Origin: Deltaproteobacteria bacterium
Lineage (GTDB): Bacteria > Desulfobacterota > Syntrophia > Syntrophales > UBA5619
DNA: 6,653 bases
Reading direction: 5' to 3'
Assembly (NCBI GenBank): GCA_026388365.1
Contig: JAPLJW010000130.1
Location: 1 to 6,653, forward strand
The notes under the pieces are model-generated. The model saw only the letters and a list, made by a program, of their open reading frames with translations, was not told where the DNA came from and searched no databases. The translations under genes were made by a program, and so were the position numbers. The stretch's first letter is position 1. Each line of letters starts with the position of its first letter. Positions 1 through 6,653 of this stretch are shown here, in pieces.

Positions 1-1
1 C

Positions 2-1072
2 CAGGGAACGTCGGGGACGACGGGAAAGCCTACCGCCTTCGGGATCAGCCGGGGAGACATGGCCCGCATCGCCGAGGCGCACGCCCGGATCATGTGGGGT
101 TTCGGAGTCCGGCAGGACGACATCGTCTTCATCGGCTCCTTCTTCAGCCTCTACTGGGGAAGCTGGGGCGCCCTGCTGGGGGCGGAGCGTCTCGGCGCGA
201 CCGCCTTTCCCTTCGGTGCCGGCGTTCCGGGCCAATCGGAAAGGGGCCTCGAATGGATGAAGGAGGTAAAGCCGACCGTATTCTACGGCACCCCCTCTTA
301 CAGTCTCTATCTCGCGGAAAAGGCGCGGGCGATGGGAATGGACCCGAGGAAGGATTTTAATTTCCGCATCCTCTTCTTTTCCGGTGAACCCGGCGCGGGG
401 GTTCCTTCGACGAAAAAAAGGATCGAGGAGACCTACGGTGGCATCTGCATCGACAGCGGTTCGACTGCTGAAATGGCCCCCTGGATGGCCAACAGCGAAT
501 GCGCCCACCGCCAGGGGATGCATTTCTGGCAGGATATCATTTACGCGGAGCTGATCGACCGCGAGACCCACAGACAGGTTCCCTACGGCCAGGAAGGGGT
601 CACCGTCTATACCCATCTCGAGAGGAACTCGCAACCGATGATCCGCTTCTGGGCCGGGGATATTGCTCTCTGGGTCAATGATCCCTGTCCCTGCGGCCGC
701 ACCTACCCCCGCTTGCCGAAGGGAATTTACGGTCGGGCGGATGACATGTTCGTGATCCGCGGCGAAAACGTCTATCCCAGCGCCGTCGAAAACGTGATCC
801 GCGGCATCCAGGGGATGGGTGACGAGTTCCGGATTGTCATCACCCGGGAAAAGACCATGGACGAGATGATCGTCCAGGCGGAGCGCTCGCCCCAGACCGA
901 TCCGGCCATCATGCCCGAGCTGAAGTCCAGGCTCGCGGGAGAGCTGAAATCGCGAGGGCTCCGGGCCGTCGTGCAGATGATGGAACCGGGAACGCTCGAA
1001 AGGACGGAATTCAAGGCCAAAAGGGTGATCGACCAACGGCGCATCCTTGACGAGATCACCGGTCGAAAATAG
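2..1072 (+). CDS. Phenylacetate-CoA ligase-family (PaaK-like) AMP-forming acyl-CoA ligase, 5'-truncated
   Basis: This is an adenylate-forming enzyme that would activate a carboxylic acid with ATP and then transfer it to CoA in the cytoplasm. The frame is open from base 2, so the ATG at base 59 is internal. The 19 codons before it encode the ATP-binding P-loop TSGTTGKPT (visible residues 3-11). Further along are a GSTAEM segment (about 153-158), the AGDIALW segment with the conserved Asp (about 220), a PCPCGRT cysteine-containing stretch (about 228-234), the hinge-like GRADDMFVIRGENVYPSAVE (about 245-264) and a C-terminal TEFKAKRV segment with the candidate catalytic lysine. The PCPCGRT and GENVYPSAVE patterns are typical of PaaK rather than of other acyl-CoA synthetases. 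The family is usually about 430 residues, so roughly 75-80 N-terminal residues lie outside the window. The substrate cannot be told; phenylacetate, another aryl acid or an amino-acid-derived acid are all possible. It is probably co-transcribed with the M24 gene 11 bp downstream. Confidence 0.9.
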   Translation, partial: QGTSGTTGKPTAFGISRGDMARIAEAHARIMWGFGVRQDDIVFIGSFFSLYWGSWGALLGAERLGATAFPFGAGVPGQSERGLEWMKEVKPTVFYGTPSYSLYLAEKARAMGMDPRKDFNFRILFFSGEPGAGVPSTKKRIEETYGGICIDSGSTAEMAPWMANSECAHRQGMHFWQDIIYAELIDRETHRQVPYGQEGVTVYTHLERNSQPMIRFWAGDIALWVNDPCPCGRTYPRLPKGIYGRADDMFVIRGENVYPSAVENVIRGIQGMGDEFRIVITREKTMDEMIVQAERSPQTDPAIMPELKSRLAGELKSRGLRAVVQMMEPGTLERTEFKAKRVIDQRRILDEITGRK

Positions 1073-1083
1073 CAAAGACACCC

Positions 1084-2256
1084 ATGATCCAGCGAATCAG
1101 AGCCCTCCAGGATATGCTCGTCAAAGCGGACATGTCCGCCGCCGTGGTCTGGTATTCCCGGGACCTCCTTTACTACACCGGCACATGCCAACCTTCCTGG
1201 CTTGTCATTCTGCCCAACACTTACCGGCTTTTCATCCGCAGTGGTTATGCGGAGGCCATAAGGCAGGTTACCATCGGGGCCGATCAACTGGAGAAAGGGC
1301 GGGATGCGGAGCGGCTTGTCCTATACCTGCGTGAACATGGGGTAGCCAAGGGCTCCATCATCGGCATGGAACTGGACGTCCTTCCGGTCAATGTCTGGCG
1401 GCATTGGTGCAACCGGTTATCAGACTGGAACCTGGCGGATGTGACCCCGCTGATCCTCAGGCAGCGTCAGATCAAGGACGGCAACGAAATCGAGTGCATC
1501 CGGCAGGCTTGTTGTGTCATGGATCTGGGACACGACCATATCCGGGCCACGCTGAAGGCCGGAATGACGGAGCTTGAGGTGGCTGCTGCCATAGAAGATG
1601 TACACCGCCGGGCAGGGCACGCGGGAATCTATTTCATGCGTCATCCCGACTATTTCATGGCCCGCGGCCTGTTCGCCTCCGGACCGAATCTGATGCGCCT
1701 CTCGGGTCCCGCCTTTTCCCTGTCGGGCGTTGGGCTGGACGCCGCCGTACCCGCGGGGCCGTCCCACCGGGTGATCCGTCCGGGAGATTCCGTTCTCATC
1801 GACATTCCCGTCCTCGTCGGGGGATACCATGTGGACATGGCCCGGACCTATACGGCGGGCGCCGCCGACCGGCGCAGGCGGGAGCTGCACGGGAAATTAG
1901 AGCAGCTCTTTGCATTTGCGGCACATATCCTGCGACCGGGTATGACCTGGGGCCAGGGATACCAGGCTGTGGAGAAGCAGGCGGATCTGCTGGGAATTGG
2001 ACATTTTTTCCAGCGGATGGTCGGCGGCGGAAAACTCCATTATATCGGACATGGCGTGGGTATGGAAATCAACGAGCCCCCGCTGGTGACGGCACGAAAC
2101 GAGGACCCCATCCTTGCCGGAACGGTTCTTGCGCTGGAGATGCAACTCCTTCAGGAGGACGCCTTCGCTTTGAAGATGGAGGACATGCTCCTCATCGGCG
2201 AAGAGGAAAATGTGTTTATGATCCGAACGCCGCGGACCTTGCTGGAGGTCCTTTAA
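1084..2256 (+). CDS. M24-family metallohydrolase (Xaa-Pro peptidase / creatinase fold)
   Basis: This 390-residue protein has the two-part architecture of Xaa-Pro dipeptidases and creatinases: an N-terminal creatinase-like domain (about residues 1-130) and a C-terminal pita-bread catalytic domain (about 140-385). All five expected metal ligands are visible: Asp240 (VLID), Asp251 (GYHVDMART) with the normal 11-residue spacing, His323 (IGHGVGME), Glu352 (ALEMQL) and Glu366 (KMEDML). It is therefore more likely a metal-dependent hydrolase than a creatinase, which lacks the metal ligands. No signal peptide or membrane segment is seen, so it should be cytoplasmic. The ATG is 11 bp after the stop of the ligase gene and has only a weak purine-rich upstream stretch (AAAGA), consistent with translational coupling. 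Known M24 substrates include X-Pro peptides and, for the ectoine hydrolase branch, non-peptide amides. The pairing with an acyl-CoA ligase makes a dedicated catabolic amidase or dipeptidase role plausible but unproven. Confidence 0.88.
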   Translation: MIQRIRALQDMLVKADMSAAVVWYSRDLLYYTGTCQPSWLVILPNTYRLFIRSGYAEAIRQVTIGADQLEKGRDAERLVLYLREHGVAKGSIIGMELDVLPVNVWRHWCNRLSDWNLADVTPLILRQRQIKDGNEIECIRQACCVMDLGHDHIRATLKAGMTELEVAAAIEDVHRRAGHAGIYFMRHPDYFMARGLFASGPNLMRLSGPAFSLSGVGLDAAVPAGPSHRVIRPGDSVLIDIPVLVGGYHVDMARTYTAGAADRRRRELHGKLEQLFAFAAHILRPGMTWGQGYQAVEKQADLLGIGHFFQRMVGGGKLHYIGHGVGMEINEPPLVTARNEDPILAGTVLALEMQLLQEDAFALKMEDMLLIGEEENVFMIRTPRTLLEVL

Positions 2257-2314
2257 ACCTGCAGTTAAACCCGGGGGTCATTGAATCCCTTTTCATGATT
2301 CCTTTTCCGTGCGG

Positions 2315-2343
2315 TTGACAAAAACGGATTCTTGCGCCATAGT
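2315..2343 (+). promoter_or_regulatory. Sigma-70-type promoter upstream of the deaminase gene
   Basis: A perfect -35 hexamer TTGACA (2315-2320) is followed by exactly 17 bp and then CATAGT (2338-2343), which matches the TATAAT consensus at four of six positions. Transcription would start near 2350, giving a leader of about 100 nt before the ATG at 2454. It lies in the gap after the M24 gene, where a new transcription unit would be expected. The assignment rests on consensus matching only. Confidence 0.6.
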
Positions 2344-2351
2344 GCGGCTCA

Positions 2352-2383
2352 ATCGTGATCGGCGTTCGCATTCGGCACGATCA
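2352..2383 (+). other. Possible leader hairpin, two mutually exclusive stems
   Basis: Just after the predicted transcription start there are two overlapping inverted repeats. ATCGTG (2352-2357) pairs with CACGAT (2376-2381), and TGATCG (2356-2361) pairs with CGATCA (2378-2383). Both stems are 6 bp with loops of about 16-18 nt, and they cannot form together. This could be a regulator site or a leader structure of the deaminase mRNA, but stems of this size also arise by chance. No known riboswitch was recognised. Confidence 0.25.
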
Positions 2384-2440
2384 GCCCTGCCGGACGGCCA
2401 GGCGGACGTTCCGTATCCGAATTGCATTTTGTTCGACGGG

Positions 2441-2447
2441 AAGGAGG
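2441..2447 (+). promoter_or_regulatory. Strong Shine-Dalgarno deciding the deaminase start
   Basis: AAGGAGG lies 6 nt upstream of the ATG at 2454. It decides between that ATG and an in-frame GTG at 2355. The protein begins MRLSWDDYF from 2454, which matches the usual N-terminus of deoxycytidylate deaminases, whereas the 33 residues encoded upstream look like translated leader. Confidence 0.8.
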
Positions 2448-2453
2448 GGATGG

Positions 2454-2930
2454 ATGAGACTCTCATGGGATGATTACTTTCTCAAGATGGCCGAAACGGC
2501 ATGCCTTCGCTCGACCTGCCTGCGGGCCCGGTTCGGGGCCGTCCTTGTCAAGAACCATACGATCATCAGTACGGGTTACAACGGCGCCGCTTCGGGCGTC
2601 AGGAGCTGTCTGGAGCGGGGGGAGTGCGTCCGGGACCGACTCCATATTCCCAGCGGCGAAAACTACGAAATCTGCCACTCCGTCCATGCCGAAGCCAATG
2701 CGATCATCCGCGCCAACTTCGATTTGATGGACGACGCCACGCTCTACATCTTCGGTTTCCAACAAGAGAAGCCCCGCAATGGGATGCCCTGCTTCATGTG
2801 CTGGCGGATGATTTTCAACGCAGGAATCGGCAAAGTGATCTTTCTCGATGACGAAGGGCAGAAGAAGATCGTAAATGTCAAAGTCGTCGACCGCGGCCGT
2901 ATCCTCTCTTATTCCGCACCGGAGACCTGA
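2454..2930 (+). CDS. Deoxycytidylate (dCMP) deaminase-family protein, ComEB-like
   Basis: This 158-residue zinc deaminase probably converts dCMP to dUMP, feeding dTMP synthesis in the cytoplasm. The catalytic signature is complete: HAE at residues 78-80 (zinc-ligand His78 and proton-shuttling Glu80) and PCFMC at 112-116 with Cys113 and Cys116 as the other zinc ligands. Additional cysteines and a histidine at 22, 52, 58, 74 and 75 occupy the region where dCMP deaminases carry a second, structural zinc site. The N-terminal SWDDYF and the TGYNGAASG stretch (about 40-48) are family features, and the length is normal. The start is set by a strong ribosome-binding site. The gene has its own predicted promoter and is followed after about 80 bp by glpK on the same strand, with no obvious functional link. 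Because the family also includes ComE operon protein 2 homologues, the activity is likely but not certain. Confidence 0.9.
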   Translation: MRLSWDDYFLKMAETACLRSTCLRARFGAVLVKNHTIISTGYNGAASGVRSCLERGECVRDRLHIPSGENYEICHSVHAEANAIIRANFDLMDDATLYIFGFQQEKPRNGMPCFMCWRMIFNAGIGKVIFLDDEGQKKIVNVKVVDRGRILSYSAPET

Positions 2931-2955
2931 TCACCTCCTTTTTCGATTTTTTACG
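2921..2955 (+). terminator. Weak terminator-like element after the deaminase gene
   Basis: GGAG (2921-2924) can pair with CTCC (2935-2938) around a 10-nt loop that spans the stop codon. It is followed directly by TTTTTCGATTTTTT (2939-2952). The T tract is convincing but the 4-bp stem is short, so termination would be partial at best and read-through into glpK is likely. Confidence 0.25.
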
Positions 2956-2997
2956 CCGGTTCGCAGTGATTGGTTTTAAGAAAACCCAGGATTGAGG

Positions 2998-3003
2998 AAG
3001 GAG
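2998..3003 (+). promoter_or_regulatory. Shine-Dalgarno deciding the glpK GTG start
   Basis: AAGGAG lies 6 nt before GTG at 3010. A longer reading would start at TTG 2992, but that would place the ribosome-binding site inside the gene and add six residues (MRKEFP) before the conserved [14 protein letters not shown] start of glycerol kinases. The GTG is therefore preferred. Confidence 0.8.
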
Positions 3004-3009
3004 TTTCCC

Positions 3010-4500
<1,491 letters not shown>

Positions 4501-4501
4501 A

Positions 4502-4625
4502 CAGGCTGTTGAAAAACGCCCGTCTGCTGCGTTTCCCTCATCCTTCGCCGTTCAACGTACCAGACAGTACGCCTCACGGCTCAGGGTTTCGGGGGCCTTG
4601 CATCCAGGCGTTTTTGAACAGCCTG
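4502..4625. repeat. Palindromic intergenic repeat element (about 124 bp) with near-perfect terminal inverted repeats
   Basis: The 19-bp left arm (4502-4520, starting CAGGCTGTTGAAAAACG) is the reverse complement of the right arm (4607-4625, ending GAACAGCCTG) at 18 of 19 positions. The interior has a nested palindrome: GCCGT (4547-4551) pairs with ACGGC (4576-4580), and CGTAC (4556-4560) pairs with GTACG (4567-4571), with symmetrical 4-nt internal loops and a 6-nt apical loop. It starts one base after the glpK stop codon. There is no coding capacity and no transposase. The arrangement resembles small dispersed palindromic (MITE- or REP-like) elements; I recall similar sequences from deltaproteobacterial genomes, but copy number cannot be seen here. 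As RNA it could fold into a long hairpin that ends or stabilises the glpK message. Confidence 0.75.
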
Positions 4626-4713
4626 GATCAGCGCCTTTCCCCGTAGGCGGCTGAGGGCATCAGTTCAGAATGGCGCGGCTGCGCGGCTTACCGCGGGAAA
4701 GACGGGAAAGAAT
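4626..4713. other. Intergenic remainder upstream of the lipase gene, with a small GC hairpin
   Basis: The stretch between the repeat and the lipase ribosome-binding site holds no gene. CGCGG (4682-4686) and CCGCG (4691-4695) form a perfect 5-bp stem with a CTTA loop about 20 nt upstream of the Shine-Dalgarno. No good -35/-10 pair and no -24/-12 sigma-54 site was found, so the lipase may depend on read-through from glpK or on an unrecognised promoter. Confidence 0.3.
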
Positions 4714-4725
4714 GGAGGAAAGACC

Positions 4726-5610
4726 ATGAAACATGAGGATGGGTTTTTCAAGGGTGTCCGGGATCATCGGATCTATTATCAGCAATGGCTTCCGGATGGC
4801 GAAGCGAAGGCAGTGCTCCTCGTCGTTCACGGCCTCGCGGAACACGGCGGGCGATACATGAATCTCGTTCATCATTTCCTTCCGCTGGGCTACGCCGTAT
4901 ATGCAATCGATCACCTCGGACACGGCCGGTCCGAAAGCACGCGGGTGTATGTGGAACGTTTCACCGACTATACGGATACGCTCGTGGCATTCCGGGAGAT
5001 GATCCGCGACCGGCAGAAGGACAAGCCGGTTTTTCTGGTCGGCCACAGCATGGGAGGCCTGATCGGCGCCTTGTATCTGCTCGACCACCAAAGGGAACTG
5101 GCCGGTGCGATCCTTTCCGGTCCGGCCGTCAAGATCCCCGACACCGTCCCGGCGGTCACCATTTTCTTGGGAAAGGTTCTTTCAGTCCTTGCGCCGAGAC
5201 TCGGTTTGATCGCACCGCCGGAGGCATCGGGCGTGAGCCGAGATCCCGCGGTGGTCCGGGCCTATGAAACCGATCCCCTGGTCTACCGGGGAAAGATGAC
5301 GCCGCGCCTGGGTTCGGAAATACTCAAGACCATGCGGCGCATCGGCGCCGAGGCGTCCCAGATCACCCTGCCGCTCCTGATCCTGCAGGGCAGTGCAGAC
5401 CGCCTGGTCGATCCGTCCGGCGCACAGATGCTCCACGATCGGGTAACCTCCTCCGATAAGCGGATCATCCTCTACGAGGGCCTTTATCATGAGGTGTTCA
5501 ACGAACCGGAACACGATCGGGTCCTCAAAGACGTTGAAACATGGCTGGAGGCCCATCTCGTGCGAGATCCGTCGCTTCAGCCGGAGAAACCGGCGCCGGA
5601 ACGTTCCTGA
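4726..5610 (+). CDS. Alpha/beta hydrolase, monoacylglycerol lipase / lysophospholipase-like (Hydrolase_4)
   Basis: This 294-residue serine hydrolase probably cleaves a fatty acyl ester such as a monoacylglycerol or lysophospholipid. The full triad is visible: nucleophile Ser108 in GHSMGG (106-111), Asp225 in GSADRLVDP, and His255 in YHEVFNEP. HGLAEHGGRY (35-44) supplies the oxyanion-hole region, and DHLGHGRSE (62-70) is the usual strand-loop signature of the monoglyceride lipase branch. A hydrophobic cap segment (about 141-163) sits where this branch keeps a lid that touches membranes or lipid. There is no signal peptide, so it should act in the cytoplasm or at the inner membrane face. GGAGGAA (4714-4720) precedes the ATG by 5 nt. 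The C-terminal tail (about 281-294) is proline- and charge-rich and probably disordered. It lies downstream of glpK on the same strand, which suggests glycerol release from lipids. Other ester substrates, or a haloperoxidase-like or thioesterase role, cannot be excluded. Confidence 0.88.
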   Translation: MKHEDGFFKGVRDHRIYYQQWLPDGEAKAVLLVVHGLAEHGGRYMNLVHHFLPLGYAVYAIDHLGHGRSESTRVYVERFTDYTDTLVAFREMIRDRQKDKPVFLVGHSMGGLIGALYLLDHQRELAGAILSGPAVKIPDTVPAVTIFLGKVLSVLAPRLGLIAPPEASGVSRDPAVVRAYETDPLVYRGKMTPRLGSEILKTMRRIGAEASQITLPLLILQGSADRLVDPSGAQMLHDRVTSSDKRIILYEGLYHEVFNEPEHDRVLKDVETWLEAHLVRDPSLQPEKPAPERS

Positions 5611-5612
5611 CG

Positions 5613-6653
5613 TCAGATTACAAAGAGACTCTTCGTGGAGAAGTTGGGATCGCTCGTCACGTTGACCCCCAGCCGCCGCAGACCCGCCTCGTCACCCGGC
5701 GTGGGGATGTGGGTCATGTGGACTTCGCAGCCCCGGAGGTCCTTCAGTTTTTCCATGGCAAACTGCGCAGCCGGGTTTGTCGCGGCGCTGATGGAAAGGG
5801 CAATCAGCGCCTCCTCGACGTCAAGACTGAGCGTCTTTTCATTGAGGATCTCCGTCTTCAGGGCGGAAATGGAATCGGTGATGCTGGGAGGGAGGAGCTT
5901 GATCTTCTCCGGAATCTCTGCCAGCGTCTTGACGGCATGGAGCACCAGACTCGACGCCGCATGGAAAAGCGGGGAGTTGTTTCCGGTGATGATCCGTCCG
6001 TCCGGAAATTCGATCGCCGCCCCGCAGAAAATCCCCTCGTTGCCTTTCTCCCTCGCCTGCGCCTCCCGGGCGGCCTGACGCGCCGGCTCGACCACCTTCC
6101 GGTGCTCCGGCTTGAGATTGAAATCCCGCAGAAAGAGTTCGACCCGCTGAACGGTTTCGGCGTCGGCAAAACCCATCACATATTCGCAGCGGTAACGGAA
6201 ATAACGGCGGATCATCTCCTCCTCCGCCGCCCTTTTCACCTGGTCATCGTCGACAATTGCATAACCGGCCCGGTTCACCCCCATGTCCGTCGGGGAGAGG
6301 TAGGGCGATTTCATCCCCGTAATTTTCTCGAGAATCCTCTTGAGGACCGGAAATACCTCGACATCCCGGTTGTAGTTGACGGCGGCCTTTCCATAGGCTT
6401 CCAGGTGGAATGGATCGATGAGGTTAAAATCGCGGATGTCCGCGGTCGCTGCCTCATAGGCCACGTTGACCGGATGCTTGAGGGGGATGTTGGCGATCGG
6501 AAAGGTCTCGAACTTCGCGTAGCCGGAGCTTCCGCCAAAGCGGTAGTCGTGGTAGAGCTGGGAGAGGCAGGTCGCAAGCTTCCCACTCCCCGGACCCGGA
6601 CCCGTTACGATCACGAGCGGTTTTTCCGTGGGGATATATTCGTTCGCCCCGTA
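5613..6653 (-). CDS. DUF1846 (UPF0371) family protein, N-terminus beyond the window
   Basis: The C-terminal 346 residues are visible. The frame is open to the right edge, so the GTG at 6614 is internal; the 13 codons before it (YGANEYIPTEKPL) fit the family. I recognise DUF1846 from TGPGPGSGK-LATCLSQLYH (visible residues 17-35), then the AKFETFPI, LKHPVNVAYEAATAD, IDPFHLEAYG, VNYNRDVEVFPVL and SPTDMGVNRAGYAIVDD stretches, and the later LIALSISAATNPAA and KGCE-like RGCEVH segments. Full-length members are about 490-500 residues, so roughly 150 are missing. The GPGPGSGK loop resembles a Walker A motif but has Leu where Ser/Thr is expected, so nucleotide binding is only a possibility. The biochemical role is, to my knowledge, not firmly established. 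The gene converges on the lipase gene with 2 bp between stops, which gives positional but not functional association. Confidence 0.88.
   Translation of the reverse strand, partial: YGANEYIPTEKPLVIVTGPGPGSGKLATCLSQLYHDYRFGGSSGYAKFETFPIANIPLKHPVNVAYEAATADIRDFNLIDPFHLEAYGKAAVNYNRDVEVFPVLKRILEKITGMKSPYLSPTDMGVNRAGYAIVDDDQVKRAAEEEMIRRYFRYRCEYVMGFADAETVQRVELFLRDFNLKPEHRKVVEPARQAAREAQAREKGNEGIFCGAAIEFPDGRIITGNNSPLFHAASSLVLHAVKTLAEIPEKIKLLPPSITDSISALKTEILNEKTLSLDVEEALIALSISAATNPAAQFAMEKLKDLRGCEVHMTHIPTPGDEAGLRRLGVNVTSDPNFSTKSLFVI

Noticed and set aside
772..1287. Minus-strand open frame across the ligase/M24 junction
   Set aside because: It overlaps two well-supported genes on the other strand and resembles no known protein.
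2257..2310. Intrinsic terminator after the M24 gene
   Set aside because: Only 3-4 bp stems could be drawn near the CCCTTTT and CCTTTT tracts, which is too weak to call.
2355..2453. In-frame GTG extension of the deaminase by 33 residues
   Set aside because: The extension covers the predicted leader, is arginine-rich and unlike the family N-terminus. A strong Shine-Dalgarno sits before the ATG at 2454.
2992..3009. TTG start for glpK
   Set aside because: The best ribosome-binding site lies inside this extension, and the conserved protein begins at the GTG at 3010.
4502..4625. Remnant of an insertion sequence defined by the inverted repeats
   Set aside because: There is no transposase fragment and no target-site duplication that I can see. 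A small palindromic repeat is the simpler reading.
4671..4690. Possible sigma-54 (-24/-12) promoter in TGGCGCGGCTGCGCGG
   Set aside because: The spacing and the -12 element do not match TGGCAC-N5-TTGC; it is GC-rich chance similarity.

Overview
The window is a GC-rich bacterial chromosomal segment with tightly packed metabolic genes: four complete coding regions and two cut by the window edges. Protein family content (a PaaK-type acyl-CoA ligase beside an M24 hydrolase, and a DUF1846 protein) and a palindromic intergenic repeat of a style I associate with deltaproteobacterial genomes suggest an anaerobic Desulfobacterota member, perhaps Syntrophales-like. This taxonomic guess is from memory and is not proven by the sequence. 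No mobile element, CRISPR array, rRNA or tRNA was seen.

Layout from left to right: (1) the C-terminal 356 residues of a phenylacetate-CoA ligase-family enzyme enter from the left edge; (2) 11 bp later an intact M24 (creatinase/Xaa-Pro peptidase fold) metallohydrolase follows on the same strand, probably in one transcript with it; (3) a gap of about 200 bp carries a good sigma-70 type promoter and a leader of about 100 nt before a dCMP/deoxycytidylate deaminase-family gene; (4) glycerol kinase (glpK) follows after about 80 bp with a GTG start; (5) a 124-bp palindromic repeat begins immediately after the glpK stop; (6) a monoacylglycerol lipase/lysophospholipase-like alpha/beta hydrolase follows on the same strand; (7) a DUF1846 protein converges on it from the right with only 2 bp between stop codons and runs off the right edge.

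Functional links: the lipase and GlpK could together release and phosphorylate glycerol from monoglycerides or lysolipids. The ligase and M24 hydrolase could together hydrolyse an amide- or peptide-type substrate and activate the released acid with CoA. Both are inferences from adjacency. The window looks like ordinary core and accessory metabolism. I did not find a convincing novel defence or mobile system; the points most worth checking are the palindromic repeat, the ligase/M24 pair and the uncharacterised DUF1846 protein.
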